Shown piece after piece: positions 54,906 through 64,000 of a stretch of DNA of 64,000 nt (positions are counted from its first letter, which is position 1; each line of letters starts with the position of its first letter). The translations under genes were made by a program, and so were the position numbers. The stretch is from Macrosoma leucophasiata (taxonomy: Eukaryota > Arthropoda > Insecta > Lepidoptera > Hedylidae), in the NCBI GenBank assembly GCA_036365455.1, contig JAWQUS010000030.1:16078001-16142000 (forward strand), given 5' to 3'. Below the pieces are notes generated by a model. That model was not told where the DNA came from. It did not search any database and saw nothing but the letters and a program-made list of their open reading frames with translations.

Positions 54906-56220
54906 TCTTAATTGAGGAACATTGAACGATAAATATTTCACGATTTGTTGGTATGCACGGGTGTATGATAATTTTTACGAGGAAGAGACGTTCATAAGCA
55001 CCGTAAAACTACTTTGTTTTTAATCTTTATGTGGTGATTTTTTCCTGTGATTTCGATTTTCTCAAGACGCATTGTTTATTTTTGTTACAGTTTTTGGTTA
55101 ATTATGACAGCATAAAGGAGATTGGCCCAAAAAAATATTAAGTTATTTTAATGAATTGACAAAAAAGAGTGTACATGTTACAAATTGGCCCTTGCTAACA
55201 TTGAGAGACAACCATTGCAAAATCGGTATTTATATATCTTCACGCCAAAACCCTCACGGGGTAGACAGAGTGTGGAGTGTCAGATATCCCGGTAAATTGA
55301 TACATACTGTCTAGTACTACTTAACGATAGAAAGAAATAAAATGGTATTTTCAAAGTAGTTTTAACCAAGACTACAAGAGCTCTATTTAGGAAATATGTA
55401 ACTGATCTCGCAATAAGAAAACAGATCTGTTAAACTAATAATAAACACAAAGATACAATACAAACGATCAAACTCCTGAAACCCGTCCAAAAAACTATAA
55501 GGATAATCTTATATCGTAGCGCAAACCGCATAAATACGACTCGCGCGCGCCTCTCCGTTCCTTTACCTCGTAACGATGGACATTAAGCTCCCGACGCTCA
55601 TAATAGAGGCAATAACACTCAGACTCGGAAGGAGTTGCCCCTATAATGCCCCGGGTAAACGAATATGCGAGGAAATTGCCGAGCAGCGAGCGCAGATGTG
55701 ATTGCTAGAGACCGGATACTGGCAATCATCAATCTACGCCCCCGCCACCCGTCTGAACGTAAATCACGCTCACAATGGCCGAAGGAAGTTCTTAAGAAGA
55801 AAAACTATAGGTCATATCCTTCCTGGGACGTGGCCAATCGGATGCGTCGATAGTGGCCCCCCCCGGCACCCCTCCGAAGGGTTATTCGGTTAGGGCGAGA
55901 TTTTTCCACGTCGCCCGCGCGCCACCGAGTCTTCCGTCATCCGCGGATTATTGCTAAGCTCTGGATGGATAGTGAATAGCGCGTGATGCGCCGGGTTTTG
56001 GCTTGAATTATTTATCACGAGCCAATACGATGATGCCTTCGTGTTGAGGAATTTTCGGCGGTTGGTTTTTTAACAGTAACGTTTAGTTGGGTTCGTCTTG
56101 TTTACCTTTATTTTTGTGTTAATCTTGATTATAGATTCGCCGTCAATTAGACGGGTAGAAGTGACGGCAAAAATTGAATATTTATTTAGTAGACGTTGCG
56201 GTGTATATATATTCGGACCC
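54906..56220. other. Interval without supported gene
   Basis: TATCTTCACGCCAAAACCCTC near 55240 is a repeat shared with 35795. The GC-richer stretch 55480-55900 has short open frames in two phases (for example LLKPVQKTIRIILYRSANR) reminiscent of a worn LINE protein, but I could not anchor it to a family. Confidence 0.35.
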
Positions 56221-56660
56221 TTAGCCTGGGTTGTACCACGACTTTTGTCAAAGTTAAAGTTACTGTAACATTTCACATCCTTTTTTTTTATGTAATAAAA
56301 GTGGCAAACAAACATGCAGTTCACATTGACGTTAAGTGATGACTGCAGCCTATAAACACCCACACAATGACCAGAGTTCAAAATGCAGATGCGCTGCCAC
56401 TCCTGAGGCATTAGGTGATATGCCTCTGTGGTGATGTGCCTGAAATTACAGGGCCGTACATTACCACCTGACCGGAACACGATAGTGCTGAACACTACCA
56501 TTTAGCGGCAAGTATATTAGGTAATGCGGTGGTGCCTACGCCCGCGAGCTCCGTCACTGGAACTCTACCACTAGTAAAAAAATCTGTTTAAGTTAGAGAA
56601 GGATGTAAAATGTTACAATAACTTCAACTTTAGCTAATACCATGGTGCAACCCAGGCTTA
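56221..56660. mobile_element. MITE-I, split by SINE-A
   Basis: Ends TTAGCCTGGGTTGTACCA and the inverted TGGTGCAACCCAGGCTTA. The inner arms also pair: GTTACTGTAACATTTCACAT against ATGTAAAATGTTACAATAAC. SINE-A sits at the centre. Confidence 0.8.
56280..56578 (-). repeat. SINE-A copy, full length, nested in MITE-I
   Basis: From the T-run and ATGTAATAAAAGTGGCAAAC to CACTGGAACTCTACCACTAG. One of the most complete reverse copies. Confidence 0.9.
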
Positions 56661-56748
56661 TGACACTATGACACTTCACAATATGACGAAGCTAAGCTAA
56701 AAAAAAAAATCGGCACTATTACGCCTGCAATGCTATTTGAATTACTGA

Positions 56749-56980
56749 CGACACACTATGTCGAAATTACGCTGCGTTATAGCGTACAACATAAATTCGG
56801 TCGGGCGTACGACATAAGCTCGGTGCGATTGCTGAATTCACACACTATGCTGACACACACCACACTGAACTGAAGTTCTGCTGCGTAAGTTCGGCACTTA
56901 TAGTGTGTCATATCAGCCGAATACGTCGGAACGTAAAATCAGCCACCAACTTTCGCGTAGCTTCGGCATAGTGTGTTTAC
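56749..56980. mobile_element. Small MITE with ACACACTATG ends
   Basis: ACACACTATGTCGAAATTACG at the left is inverted at the right (TAGCTTCGGCATAGTGTGT). Additional ACACACTATGC (56841) and ATAGTGTGTCAT (56910) words lie inside. Confidence 0.65.
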
Positions 56981-57016
56981 ACAGTTGCGCTTACTATTTA
57001 AGCGTAAATTAGATGT

Positions 57017-58135
57017 AAATCGTGAATTAGACCAGCTCCCAGCTTGTTAGCTAGTTTTTACTGGCAACCCCTTTGTCAGCGGGCTTTATTCGACGCGCGG
57101 ATTATTTAGTCTGTGTTATCTTTTGTGGTGAAGCGTTTAATCTTATTCAGAAACTTGTTATCACGCAGGATAAAATGTTTAATGTGATATCCGTAATTAA
57201 GTCACAATGAGGAAGTGTTCTATAAGATTATCCTTCTGGAGACATTTCTCTATAAGGTTCATAAGTCACTACCAACAATCCTAAAGCTTGTGTACATTAT
57301 AATCAAGAGTACCTATATATTATTCGACTTAGCATTCGATATCCGAATTTAAAAAAAAATATTTTATTTAAAGAAAAATGGAAAGAAAAATTTGACTTCA
57401 GGCGAGACTCGAACTCGCGGCCTACTGGGAATCTAGTCCAGCCTAGACTAGGACTAGGACACAATTTGCCACCGCACCGCGCGCCCTCTGCACCATGCAC
57501 TGATGAATTCGGTGGAAATATAAAATTGTGTGTGCTTTATCCACTTTTTGGTAAGATTATACAAAAATAAATGTTTATTATGAAATTCAGAGCTTGCTTT
57601 ACTCCGTTAACGTTATAAAATAATATTCTGTTACTTAGTCACTGGTGAGATGTCCATATTGATAATAATATTTCAATTAGCGTATAAGCATTTTTTTTAA
57701 ATTGTTTTATATTATTTCGCATTAACACATGCTTGTGAAATATATTTTATTTAAAGAAAAATGGAAAGAAAAATTTGACTTCAGGCGAGACTCGAACTCG
57801 CGGCCTACTGGGAATCTAGTCCTAGTCCTAGTCTAGGCTGGAGTCCATCCATAACGTTAACGCAGTAAAGCAAGCTCTGAATTTCATAATAAACATTTAT
57901 TTTTGTATAATCTTACCAAAAAGTGGATAAAGCACACACAATTTTATATTTCCACCGAATTCATCAGTGCATGGTGCAGAGGGCGCGCGGTGCGGTGGCA
58001 AATTGTGAATTAGACCGGCTCGCAGCTTGTTAGCTAGTTTTTACTGGCAACCCCTTTGTCGGCGGGTTTCATTCAACGCGCGGATTATATTGTGTGAATC
58101 TTTTGTGGTGAACCGTTCAATCTTTTTGGTTAGCA
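57017..58135. repeat. Complex duplication: direct and inverted repeats around a tRNA-like unit
   Basis: 57017-57145 and about 58005-58135 are direct repeats (CAGCTTGTTAGCTAGTTTTT and ACTGGCAACCCCTTTGTC). The segment 57447-57617 (AATTTGCCACCGCACCGCGC to GTTAACGTTAT) is inverted at 57848-58005. The tRNA-like unit with its AAAGAAAAATGGAAAGAAAA flank occurs at 57357-57440 and 57745-57830 in the same orientation. Short CTAGTCCTAG strings mark the junctions. Confidence 0.8.
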
Positions 58136-58246
58136 ACTCTTAGTTAAAGTTACGGTACACTTTTAGGAATTGCGTTACGTCATTGGTTAAGACGATCTAG
58201 ACGATAAGATAATATATATTTTTTAATGAGATCTTTAGTAATATAA

Positions 58247-58525
58247 CTGCCTCAGAAGCGTAATGGTAGCAGGCCGCTACTGTTACGCTGGAGATCCTGT
58301 GTTCGATTGCCGGGGCGGGAGCTATCAGAGATGATGGTATGAATTTTTTTTTCATTTTATTTTCCATTTTCTGGAAGTTTCCCAGTACCTCGGAGTTTGG
58401 TAATGTGCCCGGAGATGGCAACAGGTTCGTGTTGTCGGCGAGTCGTCGTTGTTTTTGCATGTATGCTTGAATGCATGCGTTTACCTCTGCCTACCCCTTC
58501 GGGGATTACAGGCGTGAAGTTACAT
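58247..58525 (+). repeat. SINE-C copy, near full length
   Basis: AACTGCCTCAGAAGCGTAAT at the start, GTTCGATTGCCGGG as B-box relic, CCCCTTCGGGGATTACAGGC at the end. A small deletion removes the ACATGGGCC part. Confidence 0.85.
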
Positions 58526-58920
58526 TCTTTAGCAGAAACTTGAGCTGGTCATTTTAAATCTTGTTTACTTACTAATTATTGTTCTTTGACTTTAAAGACC
58601 ACGTTTCATTTTAGGGTTCGGTACCTAAAAAACCTTTATCAATTGTGCGTCTGTCTATCCGTCTGTCACAGCCGATTTTCTGCGAAAGTACTGGACCGAT
58701 TGAATTGATATTTGGTTTTGGTTATTATATAAACCGAAAAGTTTATATAACCGAATAGGTATTTTTCGTACCGGGTCAAGTATTTGTAAGGCCTACAGAT
58801 ATTTGATACGGATACAACGCAACTTCACGCCTGTGTTTCTCCGAAGGGCAGGGGTATGTACGTAGGTAGTGTATATACTTTCATAAATATTTTACGATAG
58901 TATATATGTACTAAAGTTTC
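58526..58920. repeat. Dispersed-repeat relics
   Basis: GTCTGTCTATCCGTCTGTCAC near 58650 and AAAGTACTGGACCGATTGAA are shared with 62715-62780. GCAACTTCACGCCTGTGTTT near 58820 is a SINE-C end fragment. No gene. Confidence 0.4.
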
Positions 58921-59233
58921 GAAGCGCGTATGGCCACGCGGCTGGTGTAGATCGTAAGCGATCTACTCGGTAAAGCGATACGCCCGTATCGCTTAACATG
59001 AGCGACCGCTAATAACAAATTAAAATGCGCATTTCCGTGCTTCGGAGGGTACGTTAAGCCGTCGAGGCCTTATAGGCGGCTTGAAAACATCCAACAGCGG
59101 GTAAGCCACTAACCTGTATCTCCATCAACTCGCATTGGAGCAGCGTGGTGGAGTAAGCTCCATGTCTCCCCCCAAAAAGGGGAGAGACTCGTGCCCATCA
59201 GTGGGACGTTTCAATAGTTGTCATTATTACTAT
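58921..59233 (+). repeat. 5S rRNA-headed SINE, third copy
   Basis: GAAGCGCGTATGGCCACGCG head, then GATCTACTCGGTAAAGC, but the CACTACGGGCGC part is rearranged to GATACGCCCGTATCGCTTAA, which is self-complementary. Tail GTGGGACGTTTCAATAGTTG. Confidence 0.75.
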
Positions 59234-59763
59234 TATAAAGTATCGATTGATTATCTTTCTTATGTTTTATCCGACTCGCACTGGGGATTGAACCGAATTC
59301 AGGCTCAAAAAGTAGCGGCCTGGTATTTACTATTAAGCCACCAAAGCAATAAACACAACCATAAATCTTTTAAAAATACCATTTTACTTTAATCAACTTT
59401 GATAAAACAAAAACGCCTAATAAAAAAAGAGATATCGACAGCAATATTATTTTACACCCCTTTTTCAAATACACCAGCTAGAAATATGCAATTAGGCATA
59501 GAGCACATAGCCGCGGGCCGATCGGCCAAATTCAAATAATGCCGTAACAAGTGTAACGAGCTCGCGCCGAGAGGGCGGGCCGCGTCTCGGTGCAATCAAT
59601 CCATTATGTTGTTAAGCTGTTTTACATGTGCACTGGCCTTACTCGATGTATGCTTATAAAGATTTTTGCTATATATGTTTCGTGATTCGAGTCGTTTTAC
59701 TATTGCTATTAAGGTACTATCAAAAATCATAATAGTTTTAAAGTTTACAAAGTTTACAAGTTT

Positions 59764-60051
59764 ACTGGTGGTAGAGCTCCAGTGACAGAGCTCGCGGGCG
59801 TAGGCACCACCGCATTACCTAATATACTTGCCGCTAAATGGTAGTGTTCAGCACTATCGTGTTCCGGTCAGGTGGTAATGTACGGCCCTGTAATTTCCGG
59901 CACAGAGGCGTAACACCTTAGGCCTCAGGAGTGGTAACGCATCTGTATTTTGACCTTGGTCTTTGTGTGGGTGTCTATAGGCTGCAGTCATCACTTAACA
60001 TCAACGTGAACTGCATGCTTGTTTACCACTTCCATTACATAAAAAAAAAAA
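59764..60051 (+). repeat. SINE-A copy, full length, inside the satellite
   Basis: ACTGGTGGTAGAGCTCCAG to CACTTCCATTACATAAAAAA. It is complete and little changed, so probably a young insertion. Confidence 0.92.
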
Positions 60052-60186
60052 AGTAAAAAGTGTAATGGTATCGCGCCGAGGTGTAAGATTTTGGGGATTT
60101 ACCTTTTATTTTATTTTTTTGAGTTTGTACTATATGTATACTCTAACGTAATTAGAGACTTTGTATATCTGTAGTTTTATTTATTC

Positions 60187-60411
60187 TAGGATGGATATTA
60201 CTGCTAGCCTTATTCTATAATCTTATTTTTATCATGTTGCTTAATCTCTCCAGACACGAGAAAAATATGACAATTGAAATTCAATTGTGTCTCGCCGCCG
60301 GTGGCCGTACGATCCTTGAAGGATTAATGCTTTTCTTTTCTTTTTTTAACACTATTCTATTTTTATTTATCGTTTACTTAGCTTATATCTATCGTTTTTA
60401 TTGTACTAATT
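60187..60411 (+). repeat. Unknown insert in the satellite
   Basis: ATTCTAGG-type sequence occurs on both sides (60184, 60408). The inner GAGAAAAATATGACAATTGA and CGCCGCCGGTGGCCGTACGA, CCTTGAAGG resemble 52945-53005 (GAGAAAAATATGACAGTTGA), so both are probably copies of one repeat. Confidence 0.5.
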
Positions 60412-61619
60412 CTAGGGATTTACCTTTAACGCGATTCGGATTGCCTTGAGATTGTTATTGCTGAATATTTTATTTCAGAATTAATGTCAAATGATTTACT
60501 TAACAAGCGTGGGAAATGTAATCGAACCGTTCCTTAATATTGGCACATGATTTTTTTTACGACATAATTATATCTTGTTTTATACTATTCGCACTCTTAA
60601 GGATAATTGATAGAGCATCTCCAAGTTCAGAATTATTTTTATTTTCAAATAATAGTATCAAGTGTCACGAGCTCGCGCCGAGAGGACAGGCCGCGTCGCG
60701 GTGCAATCAATCCATTATCTTGTTACATTGTTTTACATATGCACCGGCTTTACTCGATATATGCTTATAAAGATTTTTGCAATATACCTATGTTGTATGT
60801 TTCGTGATCTGAGTCGTTTTACTATCGGTATTACGATACTATTCGTACGGCAAATTTGTAATAGTCTTATTATCCAATAAGACCTAGTAATAAGTGTAAT
60901 GATATCCCGCCGAGGTGTAAGATTTTGGGGATTTACCTTTTACGCGATTCAGATTGCTTTGAGATTGTTACTACTGAACGTCTAATTTCAGCATACAAGT
61001 TAAATAAATAATTTATAAGGTAACGAGATCGCGCCGAGATGGTGGGTGTTTCTTAATATTGGCCTACGATTTTTTACGACATATCTTGTTTCTACACAAT
61101 CCGCGCTCTTTGGGATTTTTGTTATAGTATCTCCAAGTTCAAATTTATATTATTATCAAAATAGTAGTATCAAGTGTAATAAACTCGCGTCGAAAGTGAT
61201 TCAGGTTGTTTAATTATCGGAATTTCAATTTCAAAATTCATAATAGTATAATTATCCAATGATAGTAAAAATAATTTTGCAAATACGTCAGAAAAATCGC
61301 ATAACATACACACAAAAAACCATACAGGCGAATTGAGAACCTCCTCCTTTTTGAAGTCGGTTAAAAAGTGTATCAAAAATCTCCCCCCAAGTGGTAAGAT
61401 TTTTGGGATTTACCTTTGACACGATTCGCGTTTCTTTGGGATTATTATTACTGAACGTCTAATTTCAGCAGTTAAAAAATAGTTATTATATATACTAATA
61501 ACTATTTTTTAAAGTAAACAGATCGTGCCGAGACGGTGTTCCTGAATATTAGCTCATTATTTTTTTACAATATTCTTTGTTCAAGTACGATTTCCTCTCT
61601 TTAGAGTTATTGTTACAGC

Positions 61620-61918
61620 ACTTCCAGAGAAGTCTCACCCTCACCAACTGGACACATGGCAGTGCTCAACGGTGCGGTTTTCACGTTCGTTACTGCCCAG
61701 AACGTGTAAATTGTGGAACGAACTTCCCTCTAAGGTGTTCCCTACAAGTGCTACAATATGGGGTTCTTCAAAAATGGCGTCAAAAGAGTCCTTCAAGGCT
61801 GGCAGCGCGTTGGCAACTCCCCTGGTGTTGCAAATGTTCATAGGCGACGGTGACCACTTTCCATCAGGTGGTCCGTTTGCTTGTCTGCCAACCTTCAGAC
61901 ATAAAAAAAACTTTTAAG
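61620..61918 (+). repeat. LINE 3' end with remains of the protein C-terminus
   Basis: A frame reads RSLLPRTCKLWNELPSKVFP, the usual end of a lepidopteran LINE reverse-transcriptase protein. The 3' part GGTGACCACTTTCCATCAGG and TGTCTGCCAACC plus ACATAAAAAA is the common LINE/Bm1-type tail. Confidence 0.75.
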
Positions 61919-62040
61919 TTCCAAATCCGTAATTTTATCAAATAGTAGGTACCTATCAAGTGTCATGAACTGGCGATAAGAGAGCGGACCGCATCTCGGT
62001 GCAGTCCATTTTTACTCAATTAACATGTTCAATGGCTTTA

Positions 62041-62900
62041 AAGATTTTCTACTTTACACACGTATTATATAAACTGATTTCTGTCTCAGTTTTATACTTC
62101 AGACCAGTAAAACAATGTGTCTTTTATGTTCCCCAATGCTACGACCGCATAATATCAAGTATGTTTACTTACGAATATTGCACAAAGACAACACGGCGTA
62201 ATGCCAATAAAAGCGTTTATTATCTGTGCACCCCATGCATATTTCCACTGCACGCTCGTTTAACAGGTCACCGTACGTTTCCGAACGGGTGGACGTCATG
62301 GCGCCAAAATGTAAAAAAAAACAAGTTACGCCCCAGGCACTGCACATGGCGCGCGTACAATTTGAAAATTATACGCATGTTTAAATTCCGAACCGCATTA
62401 TTCGAGCCTATTTGAATTTGGTATTTCAGTAATCGGACTAGGATTAGTGACAAGATTAGTTACAATAATGGAGTAGGGGGACAGAAAATTGGCGTAAGTT
62501 CGGAGTGAAATGAAAATTGTTATGTTTTATTTCGTTAACGTTACCGACTTAGTGGCGAAATGGAATCTCGTGAAGTCATTATTGGGTTTCCATTAGCCAT
62601 ATTTCATCTTTTTTTTCTGTTCTTGTTTTGTGTGTTGAATATCGAATAAATTTGATCTGCTTTTATGGTTCAGTACCAAATATGGTAAAAACGGACCCTT
62701 TATAAGATGGTGCATGGGTCTGTCTGTCCGTCTGTCACAATCGATTTTCTCCGAAAGTACGGCATCGATTGAGTTGAAATTTGTAACATTTTAACCCAAA
62801 CTTACATAAATGTAAATCATTAACCCATACATGAACGTTTAACAAAAATAAGTAAATTTCAAACAAAGCGAATGTCTATACTTCTATATTAACCATAGTA
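62041..62900. other. Interval without supported gene
   Basis: A frame of 138 codons at 61999-62415 has no recognisable domain and begins in satellite DNA. GTCTGTCCGTCTGTCACAAT near 62720 belongs to the dispersed repeat also seen near 58650. Confidence 0.4.
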
Positions 62901-62904
62901 ATCC

Positions 62905-63085
62905 ATACTTAATATTATAAATGTGAAAGTGTGTTTGTGTGTTTGTTTGTCCGTCTTTCACGTCAAAACGGAGCAACGGATGGTCTGATTTTTTATGTAG
63001 AGATACTTGAAGAGTTGGAGAGTGACATTGACTACTTTTTGTCTCGTTATATTCCCCCCCCAATAAAATAGAGAGTAGAAATTTG
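62905..63085 (+). repeat. Helitron-like (LEP1-type) element, 5' part
   Basis: ATACTTAATATTATAAATGT, a GTGTGTTTGTTTGT run and GAGTGACATTGACTACTTTT match the 5' half of the LEP1-type copies. The GCGGGC...AGCTAGT end is missing. Confidence 0.6.
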
Positions 63086-63675
63086 TATGGGGCATTCCAC
63101 AATTATCGAAGTTGAAATTTAAAACTCGGTATGCGAACTCTTTGAGCCTAATAAACAATACGTACATATTTTTTTTACTGAGAGAGAAATTTGCTTCCAT
63201 CCTCTTAAAAAAGGGGTTAAATTTGTAAGTTTTTGGGCTTTTCTTCGCAGTGTTCAAGGTGGAAAGCCAAAAATTAATATGCGGACTCTTTGTTACTAAA
63301 AAAAAACAACTTTTACTTATTATTTATTTTTAAAATGAATTAGAATGATTATCCCACACAAAACGCTTTGTCTTTGTAATTTCCACTACAAACATAAGCT
63401 GTGACGTACAAAGAGCGATGATCTGACTAGCATATACAAGAATTTTAAATGAATGTAAGCTGCTGCGACTTGTTACATGAAATTTGATTCGCATTTGTTA
63501 TGTACTTCGCTGTACAAACATGTGGCATATGCGGAGTATGGGCGGCCACACAAAACTGTGATGCGATGCCGCATCGCAGGTGATGTATTCGTGCGAGCTC
63601 TCAGATTTTTGCGAATCAGATATGTGTGGGAGCCCTATGGCCGTCTGATGGCCGCGCGATGTTCACGCGGCCTTT
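63086..63675. other. Interval without supported gene
   Basis: A GCGATGCCGCATCGCA palindrome at about 63563-63578 with GTGGGAGCCCTATGG nearby resembles 44985-45070. No coding evidence. Confidence 0.4.
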
Positions 63676-63679
63676 TAAG

Positions 63680-63895
63680 ACGCCTTTCATGTACTCTAAA
63701 ACCAGTGATCGAAATGCAGACGCGTTGCCACTCTTGAGATCTAAGAGCCTATGCTGTTTTGCCTGTGTGAGATACATTCGTTTCTGTCGGAATACGGTAG
63801 TCCTGAGCACTACTGTTTGGCGGCAGATAGATTAGTTTAAGCGATGTTGCTTACATACGTCCTCTAACGCTGTGATACTGGAACTCTGCCACCAA
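63680..63895 (-). repeat. SINE-A copy, diverged
   Basis: CGGAATACGGTAGTCCTGAGC, ACTACTGTTTGGCGGCAGAT and GGAACTCTGCCACCA keep the family order in reverse. Confidence 0.75.
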
Positions 63896-63907
63896 ACAAA
63901 AGATTTT

Positions 63908-64000
63908 TTTTTTCTGTAATGTATGTGGCAAACAAGCATGCAGTTCACATTGATGTTAAGTGATGACTGCAGCCTATAGACACCCACATGAAGACCAAGG
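63908..64000 (-). repeat. SINE-A copy, cut by the window end
   Basis: The T-run and GTGGCAAACAAGCATGCAGT to CACATGAAGACCAAGG. Only the 3' third lies in the window. Confidence 0.85.

Larger units (their letters stand above)
59545..62040 (+). repeat. Degenerate tandem satellite of about 510 bp with three related boxes
   Basis: Blocks starting AAGTGTAACGAGCTCGCGCC (59549), AGTGTCACGAGCTCGCGCCG (60660), AGTGTAATAAACTCGCGTCG (61171) and AGTGTCATGAACTGGCGATA (61962) open successive units. Within a unit, GTAATGATATCCCGCCGAGG (60895) and GGTAACGAGATCGCGCCGAG (61018) are related sub-boxes, and GGGATTTACCTTT recurs at about 60098, 60418, 60930 and 61401. TCTCCAAGTTCA recurs at 60618 and 61132 (514 bp apart). 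SINE-A (59764), an unknown insert (about 60187-60411) and a LINE tail (61620-61915) interrupt the array. No protein is encoded. Confidence 0.75.

Noticed and set aside
55480..55900. GC-richer block as a host exon
   Set aside because: Frames are broken and read more like a worn retroelement. A tblastx search would be needed to name it.
61999..62415. 138-codon + strand frame
   Set aside because: It begins in satellite DNA, has no motif, and its composition fits chance.

Overview
The window looks like nuclear DNA of an insect, most probably a moth or butterfly (Lepidoptera). It is AT-rich, its genes have short exons and long introns, and most of the rest is repeats of kinds common in Lepidoptera: Helitron-like elements ending in a GCGGGC...AGCTAGT tail, Bm1-like and tRNA-headed SINEs, RTE-type LINEs with (GAT)n tails, a mariner, a hAT, Penelope-like elements (PLEs) and several MITE families. 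The species cannot be named from the sequence alone.

Two protein-coding genes can be supported, both on the + strand. (1) 8459-8839 is the terminal coding exon of a CDK5 activator (p35/CDK5R1 family; neuronal kinase activation). Its earlier exon or exons are not in the window. About 6 kb downstream (8840-14830) is strikingly poor in repeats and may be a long 3' UTR. (2) 17463-42419 holds 14 consecutive exons of CTF18 (CHTF18), the large subunit of the alternative clamp loader CTF18-RFC. The exons join in frame with consistent splice phases and encode about 835 residues, including Walker A and Walker B. The C-terminal exon(s) were not found, so the gene either continues past base 64000 or has a small last exon I missed.

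Layout: 1-8458 is repeat-rich DNA upstream of the CDK5R exon, with a PLE nested in a Helitron-like element. 8459-14830 is the CDK5R exon and its quiet 3' flank, broken only by one Harbinger-like MITE. 14831-17280 holds SINEs and a dead RTE LINE. 17281-42419 is CTF18, whose introns contain a hAT nested in a MITE, MITE pairs, SINEs, PLE remnants, a 67-bp minisatellite, a mariner and two partial copies of the gene's own exons. 42420-64000 has no recognisable exon. It is a patchwork of SINEs, MITEs and Helitron-like elements and ends in a degenerate, multi-part satellite array (59545-62040).

The most interesting items are: the duplicated CTF18 P-loop exon with a damaged Walker A; the second, decayed copy of CTF18 exon 8; a SINE family whose head resembles 5S rRNA; a 43-bp perfect hairpin at 48869-48962; the three-box satellite at 59545-62040; inverted-terminal PLE remnants, one with a clear target duplication; and a full-length mariner ORF whose first catalytic Asp has become Glu. 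No complete new gene system was found. Repeat families are given working names here (SINE-A to SINE-D and so on), because no database could be searched.
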